Shown: positions 44,617 through 53,753, counted from the first letter of the stretch. The stretch: DNA of 64,000 nt from Oceanobacillus profundus (GCF_003515705.1 NZ_QWEH01000019.1:1-64000), one strand, 5' to 3'. Program-made: numbers and translations. The notes: generated from the sequence alone by a model not told the origin.

Positions 44617-45453
44617 GTGGCAAAAAAACAACTAATTATGGATAAGGCACTGGAGCTTTTTGCAAAGCAAGGTTTTAGCGCAACCTCGATTCAGCAAATA
44701 ACCGATCATTGCGGGATTTCAAAAGGAGCTTTTTACTTATCGTTTAAGTCAAAGGATGCACTGATTCTAGCTATAATTGACCACTTTATGATGAAATATG
44801 TATCAAGCATTGACTACTTGGTCAGAAGTGAAGATGATAAGGAAAAACTCTTATATGAATTTTACCACTTATGTTTTGACTCGTACTATGAGCACTCTGA
44901 ATTCGCGAAAATTTTTATTCAAGAACAGGCACATTCATTAAATGATGAATTGATAATAAAAATGCGTTATTATAGTCAGTTAATCGAGGAGTCCATTTTA
45001 TATATGGTGGAGAAAATATACGGTTATGAAGTAGAACAAATGAAATACGATCTCGTATATTGTATTCAAGGTTTCATGAAAACATATTCAGAACTTTTTT
45101 TCTTCCTTAATTTACAAGTTAATTTAGATACACTTTGCAAATCGCTCGTTGAAAAAACGAATTTATTAGCTGCATATACAACAATTCCATTTTTGACTAA
45201 AGATTTCGTTCAATTAATGAAAAAACCATTAAATGAAGAAATAACAAGAGAAGAAATGATGATGCTGATGGACCATGCATTAGACGAAGTTGAAGGGGAA
45301 ATTGAAAGAGAATCACTGACTTTATTGAAGGAAGAGCTTTGGAATCCAAGCTTAAGCAGGGCATTAATAAGTGGTTTGCTGGAAAATATTCGTCATCATG
45401 GAGAATGTCAAGCGATCTATTTTAAACTGCGACATCACTTTAGTTTTGAATAA
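44617..45453 (+). CDS. yerO: TetR-family repressor next to swrC
   Basis: A 278-residue TetR-family regulator. The HTH reads 'ALELFAKQGFSATSIQQI' then 'CGISKGAFYLSFKSKDALI', about residues 8-50; the longer-than-usual C-terminal domain (about 230 residues) binds the effector. I chose the GTG at 44617 with AAAGGA about 10 nt upstream, giving 'MAKKQLIMDKALELF'; an in-frame TTG lies 36 bases earlier. It is divergent from swrC, as yerO is beside yerP in B. subtilis, and probably represses both. Confidence 0.85.
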   Translation: MAKKQLIMDKALELFAKQGFSATSIQQITDHCGISKGAFYLSFKSKDALILAIIDHFMMKYVSSIDYLVRSEDDKEKLLYEFYHLCFDSYYEHSEFAKIFIQEQAHSLNDELIIKMRYYSQLIEESILYMVEKIYGYEVEQMKYDLVYCIQGFMKTYSELFFFLNLQVNLDTLCKSLVEKTNLLAAYTTIPFLTKDFVQLMKKPLNEEITREEMMMLMDHALDEVEGEIERESLTLLKEELWNPSLSRALISGLLENIRHHGECQAIYFKLRHHFSFE

Positions 45454-45465
45454 TGGGCAGATCGG

Positions 45466-45500
45466 AAAACTACTTATGCGAATTGGATAAGTAGTTTTTT
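45466..45500 (+). terminator. Terminator after yerO
   Basis: AAAACTACTTAT pairs with ATAAGTAGTTTT, followed by further T's. Confidence 0.85.
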
Positions 45501-45591
45501 CTATGGATGCAGAAAAATAAAGCAGATAGCTTTCGTTCTGTGGTAAAATAATAGTTTGACTTGAATATTTACAGCTAGGAGATAACATAAA

Positions 45592-46725
45592 ATGAAGATG
45601 GACAATTATTATTATCATTTTTTGGAACAGATGAATAAAGAGCTGGCATTTGTTGCTAGAGAACTTGAACATAGTATATTTGCCAGCCCGCGGACAATGC
45701 TGACACATGCAAGGGTTTTTGTAGAAACAATTTTGCTGCTTGTAATGAAAGAGGAAGAACTTCCTTCTAAAATAAGCCTGACACTAATCGAGAGAATTGA
45801 TACGCTAAATGATAATGGATACATAACAATAGAGGTTCGGGATGCTTTACATTCTGTACGAATGCTAGGAAATCAAGCTGCACATGATACACGGAAATTC
45901 CGTTACTCAGAGGCGCTGCAATCATGGGAAGCTGTTTATGTAATTGTAAGATGGTATGTGGAGACATATGGACCGATTGAATTTATATTTCCGGAATACC
46001 AGGATCCAGCAGCGAAGGGACAAGAATTCTACGATATTTCAGAGATAGAAATTCGTTTAGGTGCATTGGAGCAGTTGTTAAATGCTTCGGTAGGGAAGCA
46101 TGATAAAAATCTTGAATCTGATGAAAAGAGGAAATCAGTTGCAGAAGAAACTTCTGATCCACTACCACCAGGCTTTACTACAATTCGAAAGCTTGTATAT
46201 AAAAAGATGGAGTTGGAAATCCCGTATTTCCTTAGGGATGCATTTCTGTTACCGCAGCGTTTTGAGCGTTCAGAGATGTTCTTGATTCGACTTGGTGCAG
46301 AGCAGCAAGCGCGAATCATGAGTGAACTTCCAAATAATCTAGAAGGGCTTTCAACACATGTAAAACGCTACAAAGCTAAAAATGAAGAAATACTATTTGA
46401 AGAATTAGAAGTTTTTATCGAGGAAGAGAAACAAAGAAGAGAAATTATGTTAGATCGTCCTGGCGAATTATTTTTCTTTTTCAAAGAAGAGTACCTCGTT
46501 GTAACAGAGGAACTGGCTAAGCTAGCATTAAATGAGGATATATTTTCAGGTTTCCCAAGTTTATTAAAACAACTGCGTAAGGATCAAATGGTCACAGTTG
46601 GGCAGTTGCCCAAAGAATTGGTTATTTTAGCTAAGTATGACAATGTGGGAATTGGCACGATTAAAAGTCTATTTGAGCAAATGAAACAAATCCAAACAAC
46701 CAGCACTACCGCTGCTGTTAATTAA
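45592..46725 (+). CDS. DUF4145-type (HEPN-like) protein
   Basis: A 377-residue cytosolic protein. The N-terminal 125 residues match the DUF4145 pattern found in restriction-enzyme subunits and HEPN-like proteins: 'FASPRTMLTHARVFVETIL', 'LIERIDTLNDNGYI' and 'VRMLGNQAAHDTRKF'. The rest (about 180-377) is predicted helical, Glu/Lys-rich, and I do not recognise it; the C-terminus 'AKYDNVGIGTIKSLFEQMKQI' could be a small folded tail. AGGAGA precedes the ATG. It stands alone with its own terminators; no restriction or toxin partner is near, so function is unknown. Confidence 0.7.
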   Translation: MKMDNYYYHFLEQMNKELAFVARELEHSIFASPRTMLTHARVFVETILLLVMKEEELPSKISLTLIERIDTLNDNGYITIEVRDALHSVRMLGNQAAHDTRKFRYSEALQSWEAVYVIVRWYVETYGPIEFIFPEYQDPAAKGQEFYDISEIEIRLGALEQLLNASVGKHDKNLESDEKRKSVAEETSDPLPPGFTTIRKLVYKKMELEIPYFLRDAFLLPQRFERSEMFLIRLGAEQQARIMSELPNNLEGLSTHVKRYKAKNEEILFEELEVFIEEEKQRREIMLDRPGELFFFFKEEYLVVTEELAKLALNEDIFSGFPSLLKQLRKDQMVTVGQLPKELVILAKYDNVGIGTIKSLFEQMKQIQTTSTTAAVN

Positions 46726-46748
46726 GGCAGTGGTGTAACAGTCATAAT

Positions 46749-46779
46749 AACCGGGAGGTAATACTCCCGGTTTATTTTT
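46749..46779 (+). terminator. Terminator after the DUF4145 gene
   Basis: AACCGGGAG pairs with CTCCCGGTT, followed by TATTTTTG. Confidence 0.85.
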
Positions 46780-46916
46780 GTATGTGAAGATTTTTATAAA
46801 AATAGGCATCCATGGATTTTTGTCAATATCAAATACAAAAGTTCATAAATTAGAAATAAATGTTTGACAAAAATGTGAACGTGGTAAATAATAAATACAA
46901 AGGGAGGTCATTTCAA

Positions 46917-47150
46917 ATGAAAACACATGCGGCAATGTTGAATGCAGTAAAATATATTTGTGGTACGTTAGTTTTCCTTGGAATTGCCATATTTTCTTAC
47001 GGGGTATATGTAAGCGATTACCAAGGGCTAGTTGGTATTGGTGTAGGTACAGTCATGAGTGCTGCGTTTATATGGATAATGGGTACGTTTCTCGTTGTGA
47101 CCGAAGAAATGATTCACAAACCTGGCGAGGGGAAGAGAAGCGTTTTGTAA
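46917..47150 (+). CDS. Small two-helix membrane protein
   Basis: A 77-residue protein with two predicted membrane helices ('ICGTLVFLGIAIFSYGVYV' and 'GIGVGTVMSAAFIWIMGTFLV') and a charged C-terminal tail. I do not recognise a named family. The ATG at 46917 is preferred: GGGAGG lies 9 nt before it, and a consensus -35 (TTGACA, 46864-46869) sits over the upstream alternative start at 46860, which would therefore be untranscribed. It is transcribed alone and followed by a hairpin. Confidence 0.7.
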   Translation: MKTHAAMLNAVKYICGTLVFLGIAIFSYGVYVSDYQGLVGIGVGTVMSAAFIWIMGTFLVVTEEMIHKPGEGKRSVL

Positions 47151-47170
47151 TGCATTAAATTGTAAATGAA

Positions 47171-47202
47171 AAAGCGAGCGCCTATAATTAGACGCTCGCT
47201 TT
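47171..47202 (+). terminator. Hairpin after the small membrane protein gene
   Basis: AAAGCGAGCG pairs with CGCTCGCTTT. The T-run is short (TTTGCT), so this is a moderate terminator. Confidence 0.65.
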
Positions 47203-47256
47203 GCTATTGCTTCTTTGGGAAACTATAAAATTTAAATGCTGTAGATAACTTAGTTA

Positions 47257-47513
47257 CCGAAACAGCCACGTCCAGCTCCAGCGCTAAAGCGTTAGTGAGA
47301 CTTCCTTCACCTCCGAACGAAAAGAAGACTTGCCGATTGGCTGCGCCAGAGGGTTAGTCGCACTTATACCCTTGTGGTGAAAGTCAACATCGACTCCCTA
47401 CGGTCGCCGTATTTCCTTTATCTTCTACGTAACAATGTTCGGCAAGCCGAACCACCCCAAAATACGGGGGCGCAGTCCGTACGTCGCTAATCGGGCGCTT
47501 CTGCTTTTGTGCT
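47257..47513. repeat. G+C-richer intergenic repeat-like block
   Basis: About 257 bp behind qoxD is visibly richer in G+C than its surroundings and has no gene. It begins near 'CACGTCCAGCTCCAGCGC' and ends 'GGGCGCTTCTGCTTTTGTG', ends that pair imperfectly (AGC..AGCGC with GCGCTTCTGCT). Similar 'GCTCCAGCGC ... GGGCGCTTNNGCTTTT' blocks are, from memory, scattered between genes in Bacillaceae genomes. Only one copy is in the window, so repetition is not shown here. Confidence 0.5.
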
Positions 47514-47795
47514 TTACATATCCCATACCATTGCAAGTAATGAACCAAAAATGGTCACTAAAGCAATTAAGGCACTGTAGTATAAGGTTGTGTAAATTGT
47601 TCTCTTATCATCACTCTCACCAGCATGCATAAACAGGACGAACTGTACAATTGCTTGAACAAAAGCTGTTACAAGCAAGATAGTCATGCCTGCGGTAAAT
47701 GACATATCCATGAAGTATACGCTCAGCGCAACTACGGTAAGTAGCAATGAGAAGATAAAGCCATTGACTTGCTTTATTGGAAATAATTCCTTCAT
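47514..47795 (-). CDS. qoxD: Cytochrome aa3 quinol oxidase subunit IV
   Basis: A 93-residue membrane protein with three predicted helices and the family start 'FPIKQVNGFIFSLLLT', plus 'AFVQAIVQFVLFMHAGE'. Subunit IV helps assemble the oxidase. It is the last gene of qoxABCD, 1 bp after qoxC. The stop codon abuts the intergenic repeat-like block. Confidence 0.93.
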   Translation of the reverse strand: MKELFPIKQVNGFIFSLLLTVVALSVYFMDMSFTAGMTILLVTAFVQAIVQFVLFMHAGESDDKRTIYTTLYYSALIALVTIFGSLLAMVWDM

Positions 47796-47796
47796 G

Positions 47797-48393
47797 TTAC
47801 ATCATTCCTTTCAAGTAGATGAAGCTGAAAATGAAAATCCACATAACATCTAGAAAATGCCAGTACAGTGAGTAATTAAATGATTTATTGGCTGTTTCTG
47901 GATTTAGCCCGTGCTTTTTAACTTGCAAGAAGATAGCTATTCCCCAGAACAATCCAAATGTTACGTGAGCACCGTGTGTTCCAAGTGTTGTTAATAAAAT
48001 ACCAGTAAATGCACTTGTTTGTAATGTTGCTCCTACATGATAATAGTGAACAAATTCATAAATCTCAACCGAAAGGAACGTCGCTCCAAGGAGGAGTGTG
48101 ATACCTAAGAACCACAACATTGCTTTTGGTCGGTTTAAACGCATGGCGTTAATTGCAAGACCGATTGTAAAACTACTAGTTAAGAGTACAACTGTCTCGA
48201 TTAAAACAGGTGTTATTTCAAAGATTTCAGCACCGCTTGGCCCATTTCCAAATCTGTTTTCATATATGAAATAGGATGTAAATAGTGTTGCAAAAAGCAT
48301 AATTTCAGCACCCAGGAAAATCCAGAAGCCTAATATATTCATTTCATTTTTGTGTGTGCTATATTCAAGAGGTTGCGAGTGATCTATCTTCAT
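47797..48393 (-). CDS. qoxC: Cytochrome aa3 quinol oxidase subunit III
   Basis: A 198-residue protein with five predicted helices. Typical segments are 'NILGFWIFLGAEIMLFATLF', 'LTTLGTHGAHVTFGLFW' and the C-terminal 'YWHFLDVMWIFIFSFIYL'. Subunit III stabilises the proton-pumping core. It overlaps qoxB by 4 bp. Confidence 0.94.
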   Translation of the reverse strand: MKIDHSQPLEYSTHKNEMNILGFWIFLGAEIMLFATLFTSYFIYENRFGNGPSGAEIFEITPVLIETVVLLTSSFTIGLAINAMRLNRPKAMLWFLGITLLLGATFLSVEIYEFVHYYHVGATLQTSAFTGILLTTLGTHGAHVTFGLFWGIAIFLQVKKHGLNPETANKSFNYSLYWHFLDVMWIFIFSFIYLKGMM

Positions 48394-50339
48394 TTCGAAG
48401 CACCTCCAAATTTCTCTTCCGTTTCCTTCACTTCGTCAGCAGAAATATAGCGTCCCTGATCATTTTCGAATGAGCTGTACATCATACATGCGAAGAAGGC
48501 AATGGCAGCAATGATAACAGCCGGCCAAATACTGAAGACGAACGAGAATCCAAATACAAATAAAATACCTGCCATTATAATTGGAATACCACTATTATTT
48601 GGCATATGGATTTTATCGATTTTACCTTTGAATAAAGTATGTTTCTTTTTCTTATGATCCCAGAATGCTTCACTGGAATTTACTTCAGGTTCAATTGCAA
48701 AGTTGTATTCAGGAACCGGGTTATGCGTTGCCCATTCTAATGAACGTGCGTTCCATGGATCGTCACCAACGTTTCTAGGTGAGTTTTTAATACTATAGAA
48801 AATATTATAGGCGATCAGGATAAATGCAATTGCCATTAAACCTGCTCCTACAAACGAAAGCATATTCAATGGAGTGAATCCAGTTGACTCTGAGTATGTG
48901 TACATACGGCGAGCTTGCCCGTCTAATCCAGTGATGTACATCGGGAAGAAAGCTAAAACAAAGCCGACAACATTAAACCAGAAAGCCCATTTTCCAATTC
49001 GCTCGTTCAGAATAAAGCCAAACATTTTTGGCCACCAATACGTAAGACCAGCTAGCATCGCATAAACAACACCAGGAATAATTGTATTGTGGAAGTGAGC
49101 TACTAAGAACATCGTATTATGATACTGATAGTCAGCACTTGCCATTGCAAGCATTACTCCAGTTACTCCACCAACTGTGAAAAGTGGGATGAAGGCTACT
49201 GAATAAAGCATTGGAACGGTGAACCTAATCTTACCTTTCCACATCGTTAGGAGCCAGTTAAATATCTTAATCCCGGTTGGTATGGCGATTGCCATTGTTG
49301 TAATCGAGAAGATACTATTAGTTAATGCTCCCTGTCCCATTGTAAAGAAATGGTGTACCCATACAAAGAATGAGAGTAGGGAAATTAGTACCATGGAAGC
49401 TACCATTGATTTATACCCATATAAGTTACGTTGTGAGAAGGTCGAAATAATCTCACTGTAAATACCGAATGCTGGCAGAATTAAAATGTAAACTTCTGGA
49501 TGGCCCCAAACCCAGAAAAGGTTGGCCCAGTACATATCCATACCACCATTACCTGTTGCAAAGAATGATGTACCGAATTGACGGTCGAACGTTCCCATTA
49601 AGAGCGCTACAGTTAACACTGGGAAAGCAAATACAATAATAACATTTGTGATTAGAGCTGACCATGTAAACATTGGCATTTTCATTAATTTCATACCAGG
49701 AGCTCTCATTTTGAAAATCGTTACAACAAAGTTAATTCCTGTCATTAGTGTACCAATTCCAGAAATTTGAAGAGCCCACATGTAATAGTTAACACCAACA
49801 GATTGGCTAAACTCATTACTTGCTAGTGGGAAGTAATTGGTCCAACCAGCGTCAGGTGATCCACCGATAACAAACGATATGTTAAATAGCATTGCTCCGG
49901 CAAAGAATAACCAAAAGCTAAGTGCGTTTAGTCGCGGAAAAGCAACGTCACGAGCACCAATTTGCAGTGGCACAACGTAGTTCATTAAACCAATAACGAA
50001 CGGCATTGCCATAAAGAAGATCATTACAACTCCGTGCGTTGTAAAAACCTCATTATAATGTTGAGCGTTTAAAAATTCCATTTCCGGGCTAGAAAGCTGA
50101 AGACGCATCATGACAGCGTCCGCACCACCACGGAATAACATGACTAAAGCGGAAATCAAATACATAATCCCGATTCGTTTATGGTCAGTTGTTGTTAACC
50201 ATTCGTTCCATAAATAGCCCCATTTTTTAAAGTAAGTTAATCCTGCAACGATTGCGATGGAAACAAGAACAATTGCAACCATAGATGCATAGATCATTGG
50301 ATCTGGATGGGGTATAGCGAATCTTTCAAAAAATTCCAT
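48390..50339 (-). CDS. qoxB: Cytochrome aa3 quinol oxidase subunit I
   Basis: A 649-residue haem-copper oxidase core with about 14-15 helices. It contains 'FTTHGVVMIFFMAMPF' (low-spin haem His), 'WGHPEVYILILPAFG' (CuB His and the cross-linked Tyr), 'VHHFFTMG' (CuB His pair) and 'VAHFHNTIIPGVVYAM' (haem His). That last stretch has N-T-I-I after the histidines, closer to E. coli CyoB than to B. subtilis QoxB as I recall them. I chose the ATG at 50339 with AAAGGAG 8 nt upstream, rather than a start 33 nt earlier. Confidence 0.95.
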   Translation of the reverse strand: MEFFERFAIPHPDPMIYASMVAIVLVSIAIVAGLTYFKKWGYLWNEWLTTTDHKRIGIMYLISALVMLFRGGADAVMMRLQLSSPEMEFLNAQHYNEVFTTHGVVMIFFMAMPFVIGLMNYVVPLQIGARDVAFPRLNALSFWLFFAGAMLFNISFVIGGSPDAGWTNYFPLASNEFSQSVGVNYYMWALQISGIGTLMTGINFVVTIFKMRAPGMKLMKMPMFTWSALITNVIIVFAFPVLTVALLMGTFDRQFGTSFFATGNGGMDMYWANLFWVWGHPEVYILILPAFGIYSEIISTFSQRNLYGYKSMVASMVLISLLSFFVWVHHFFTMGQGALTNSIFSITTMAIAIPTGIKIFNWLLTMWKGKIRFTVPMLYSVAFIPLFTVGGVTGVMLAMASADYQYHNTMFLVAHFHNTIIPGVVYAMLAGLTYWWPKMFGFILNERIGKWAFWFNVVGFVLAFFPMYITGLDGQARRMYTYSESTGFTPLNMLSFVGAGLMAIAFILIAYNIFYSIKNSPRNVGDDPWNARSLEWATHNPVPEYNFAIEPEVNSSEAFWDHKKKKHTLFKGKIDKIHMPNNSGIPIIMAGILFVFGFSFVFSIWPAVIIAAIAFFACMMYSSFENDQGRYISADEVKETEEKFGGASK

Positions 50340-50412
50340 GTTTGTTACTCCTTTCGAGAAGTTCAAGTACATTTAGATTAGTAATCTAGCTGTTTTGTTC
50401 GTAGTCTTTCAA

Positions 50413-51321
50413 TTAATGATGATCGTGTTCTGAATCATCATGTTCATCCTCGGATTGTTCCGTATCATCAGATGAACCGTGATTATGCCCACCATGCTCA
50501 CCCTCAGGTGGTGGTGAAAATTCTAAATGTGTTCCAGTGAAAGCAAGTTGACCTAGATGACCAGGTTCTAATAATTCATTGAATATATCTTCTGTTAATG
50601 GATCAGCCGTAGCATGAATATCATCTACCCAAGTATCGAATTCATCTTGCGGCATTGCGATAACGTTAAATGTGTTTTCAGCAAAACCTTCACCACTAAA
50701 GTTTGCATTTCTACCCATAAACTCTCCAGCTGATTCAGCCGCTAAATTAATTGTCGTTACCATGTCTGCCATCGCATATTTTTGTCCGGCTAACTGCGGT
50801 ACCCAAAAGCTTGTAATTGGACCATGTGAGTAAAGCTTGAACTGGACGGAACGATCTGTTGGGATAAATACATAATTGACTGTTTCAATATCTTGCTCTG
50901 GATAGCTGAAATGCCATTTCCAGTTAGATGAAGAAGCATATATCACCAACGGTTCCTGATCCTCATATCCTTCTGGTACTGTTTCAACTTGGTATGTTGA
51001 GACAACAGAAACGATAGATAAGAAGATAACAATTAAAATTGGAATACCAACAATAATTCCTTCGACAATAGGATTCCCCTCAATATGTGGTGGTTCATAA
51101 TCATCATCCTGTTTAGATGCGCGGTATTTTACTAGGATAATGATAAGTAATACAAGTACGGTAATAACAATGAATGCCATAGTAATGATGGATAACCATA
51201 TAACATCAGCAGTCGTTGCAGCTTGTGGTCCTTTTGGATCTAAGACAAGTAATGGCTCACAACCTGTTAACACTGTAGCTATAGTGAAAATGAATGTTAG
51301 TAGGGTCCATTTAAGTTTCAT
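50413..51321 (-). CDS. qoxA: Cytochrome aa3 quinol oxidase subunit II
   Basis: A 302-residue lipoprotein subunit. The signal 'FIFTIATVLTGCEPL' holds the lipidated cysteine, two membrane helices follow, then a cupredoxin domain ('SSNWKWHFSYPEQDIETVNYV' region, 'FTGTHLEF') that lacks the CuA ligands, as expected for a quinol rather than cytochrome c oxidase. The last 30 residues are His/Asp/Glu-rich with seven histidines, an unusual metal-binding-like tail. The ATG at 51321 has AAAGGGG 7 nt upstream; an upstream in-frame extension lacks this. First gene of qoxABCD. Confidence 0.93.
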   Translation of the reverse strand: MKLKWTLLTFIFTIATVLTGCEPLLVLDPKGPQAATTADVIWLSIITMAFIVITVLVLLIIILVKYRASKQDDDYEPPHIEGNPIVEGIIVGIPILIVIFLSIVSVVSTYQVETVPEGYEDQEPLVIYASSSNWKWHFSYPEQDIETVNYVFIPTDRSVQFKLYSHGPITSFWVPQLAGQKYAMADMVTTINLAAESAGEFMGRNANFSGEGFAENTFNVIAMPQDEFDTWVDDIHATADPLTEDIFNELLEPGHLGQLAFTGTHLEFSPPPEGEHGGHNHGSSDDTEQSEDEHDDSEHDHH

Positions 51322-51393
51322 GTATATACCCCTTTCTGTTAAATTATCTGTTTTTTTGCGCCAATATAAAGGTAAACACAATTATCGTCCTAT

Positions 51394-51422
51394 ATAATAG
51401 TACGCAAACGATAAAAATACAA
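51394..51422 (-). promoter_or_regulatory. Promoter of qoxABCD
   Basis: On the minus strand TTGTAT (51417-51422), a 17-bp spacer and TATTAT (51394-51399), giving a leader of about 65 nt before qoxA. Confidence 0.6.
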
Positions 51423-51523
51423 GAGTATGAGAAATGCTTCACAAAATGTTCATGAAGATTTGTAGATTTGGTGGAGATAGGCAAATTTTGGACACGTAGG
51501 TATTAAAAATAGTTGCTTTAATT

Positions 51524-51597
51524 GCAAAAATGTGCTCCATATTTTTGCGGTTAGCTAATGAAAAACTTTCCCACTATTAATGAAGGAAAGTTTTTTT
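51524..51597 (+). terminator. Two tandem hairpins in the qoxA-MFS spacer
   Basis: The first stem is GCAAAAAT/ATTTTTGC (51524-51548). The second, AAAAACTTTCC/GGAAAGTTTTT (51561-51595) followed by T's, is a good terminator on both strands. No gene on either strand ends here. The rest of the 469-bp spacer shows nothing else beyond the qox promoter. Confidence 0.6.
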
Positions 51598-51790
51598 CTA
51601 ATTTAGCTGTATTTTCATACTAGACTCATAGTCTATTAAAAATTGAATGAATTATGAATCGGTTCATAAACTTGATAAAGACAATAAAAAATTTATTTGT
51701 ATTATGTGGACTAAAGGTATATGATATGATTTATGTCATTAGAAAAATTCGGGTGATCAATGTATAGTTTAATGTAAGGGAGAAGAATTT

Positions 51791-53254
51791 ATGGAACCAT
51801 CAATCAATCATAATGACCGGCCAAAGTATGGTATTTTAGCAATACTTATGGTTGGTGCATTTATTTCATTTTTAAATAATACACTGCTAAATGTTGCACT
51901 GCCATCTATCATGTTAGACCTTGATGTAAGTACATCTGTCGTCCAGTGGTTAACGACGGGGTATATGTTAATTAATGGTATATTGATTCCAACGACAGCT
52001 TTTTTAATTCAAAAATATTCTGTTCGCCGATTGTTCTTAGTTGCAATGGGTCTGTTTTTTTGTGGAACTTTAATTGCAGGTATTGCGCATACATTCCCGA
52101 TCTTGCTGGCTGCGCGAATGGTTCAGGCATCTGGATCCGCAATTATGATGCCATTATTAATGAATGTTATGTTAATAAGCTTTCCAATCGCTAAACGAGG
52201 AACTGCAATGGGAGTCTTCGGTTTGATTTTAATGTTTGCTCCAGCAATTGGACCAACGCTTTCTGGTTGGATTATTGAACACTATGATTGGAGAATGCTA
52301 TTTCATTTTATAACTCCAATTGCTGCTGTTGTATTTTTGCTCGGCTTTTTTCTATTAAAGGATAAGAAAGAAAAAGTGTTTATTACGTTAGATATTCTTT
52401 CTTTAATTTTGTCCAGTATTGGATTCGGAGGATTATTATACGGTTTTAGCTCTGCTGGATCAAAGGGCTGGGATAGCTTACAGGTATATGGAACAATTAT
52501 CCTTGGGGTTATTGCGCTTATCTGGTTTATCCTTCGTCAATCAAAGCTTGAGAAGCCCATGTTAAATTTCAATGTGTTTAAATATCCCATGTTTACGTTG
52601 GCATCCATCATATCGATGGTCGTTAATATTGCAATGTTTTCTGGTTTTCTTTTGTTACCGATCTATGCACAAACGATTCGTGGGATTTCGCCAATGGATA
52701 CGGGGTTAATGCTATTACCGGGAGCTCTTCTGAATGCATTTATGTCACCAATCACAGGTAGACTGTTTGATAGATATGGCGGGCGAGTACTGGCGCTTGT
52801 TGGTTTATCGATTATGACAATTACAACGTATTGCTTTAGTAACTTAACGTTTGAGACAGGTTACATTACGTTAATGGCACTGCATGGAATGCGTATGTTA
52901 GGTCTATCCATGGTTATGATGCCGGTATCTACGAACGGCTTAAATCAGTTGCCTGCTGAATATTACCCGCATGGAACAGCGATGAATAATACGCTGAATC
53001 AGGTTTCTGGAGCGATTGGAACTGCATTGTTAATAACGATCATGTCAATTCGAGAAAATGTGTATGCAAACCGTTTAACTGAGGCAGTAGTAGGCGGTCC
53101 GACTTCGGAGGTGCAGCAACAAATAGCTTTAGAAGCAATGCTAGGTGGAATTAATGATGCATTCTTTATTTCGACCTTTATTATCGCAGTAGCTATAATC
53201 CTTGCCAGCTTTTTAAAACGAGCCAAGCAAGGGGATATAAAAATGAGTAAATAG
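51791..53254 (+). CDS. MFS multidrug exporter, DHA2 (14-helix) type
   Basis: A 487-residue transporter of the EmrB/QacA (DHA2) family with 14 predicted helices. Motifs include 'FLNNTLLNVALPSI' in helix 1, 'QWLTTGYMLINGILIPTTAF' and 'VFGLILMFAPAIGPTLSGWI' (antiporter motif C). It is closest in feel to LmrB/Mdr exporters of bacilli, which expel lincomycin or similar drugs with proton exchange. The substrate is not readable. AAGGGAG precedes the ATG. No regulator gene is adjacent, but tandem hairpins lie 200 bp upstream. Confidence 0.88.
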   Translation: MEPSINHNDRPKYGILAILMVGAFISFLNNTLLNVALPSIMLDLDVSTSVVQWLTTGYMLINGILIPTTAFLIQKYSVRRLFLVAMGLFFCGTLIAGIAHTFPILLAARMVQASGSAIMMPLLMNVMLISFPIAKRGTAMGVFGLILMFAPAIGPTLSGWIIEHYDWRMLFHFITPIAAVVFLLGFFLLKDKKEKVFITLDILSLILSSIGFGGLLYGFSSAGSKGWDSLQVYGTIILGVIALIWFILRQSKLEKPMLNFNVFKYPMFTLASIISMVVNIAMFSGFLLLPIYAQTIRGISPMDTGLMLLPGALLNAFMSPITGRLFDRYGGRVLALVGLSIMTITTYCFSNLTFETGYITLMALHGMRMLGLSMVMMPVSTNGLNQLPAEYYPHGTAMNNTLNQVSGAIGTALLITIMSIRENVYANRLTEAVVGGPTSEVQQQIALEAMLGGINDAFFISTFIIAVAIILASFLKRAKQGDIKMSK

Positions 53255-53256
53255 TT

Positions 53257-53290
53257 TATAACCCTGATACGATTCGTGTATCGGGGTTAT
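53257..53290 (+). terminator. Terminator after the MFS exporter
   Basis: AACCCTGATAC pairs with GTATCGGGGTT with a G-T wobble, followed by ATTTATTTG. The remaining stretch to 53753 holds no recognisable gene; a small inverted repeat ATAGTA-N8-TACTAT is at 53657-53676. Confidence 0.75.
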
Positions 53291-53753
53291 TTATTTGTGT
53301 TCGTTCTGGCTGTGTCAGAGCATGACTAGTGCATCCGGGAAAGGCAGGAAGTAAATTGAGCAACCGAATCGAATAGGTTTACTCATTAACACAATGGCTG
53401 CATGCGAGTCTAAACTCTACTTTTTCAAAAAGTTTTAACTTTAATAGAATTTATTTTAATAGCTAAATTCCACATCAAAACAAAGAATTTAATCGGATAA
53501 TAGTTTCGAAATTCGCAAATCTACTAAATATAGCTGGTAGAAATATGAATTATGACCAGGCTTCCTAACATTGATTCAATGGAAGAAGAGCAGTATACTC
53601 ATTATAGATTTAGATTCGATATTTTGTGAAAGGGGCTAAGTTCCTTTTCTCTTATTATAGTAGTAATCAATACTATTAAAACAGAAGAATTTAGTAGTTT
53701 TTGATTAAGTGCAAGCAGATTATTTATCTAGTGTACTGGAGAGGGGAGATACA

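Noticed and set aside
46860..46916. Longer N-terminus of the small membrane protein from an ATG at 46860
   Set aside because: A consensus -35 box lies over it and the better Shine-Dalgarno serves the ATG at 46917.
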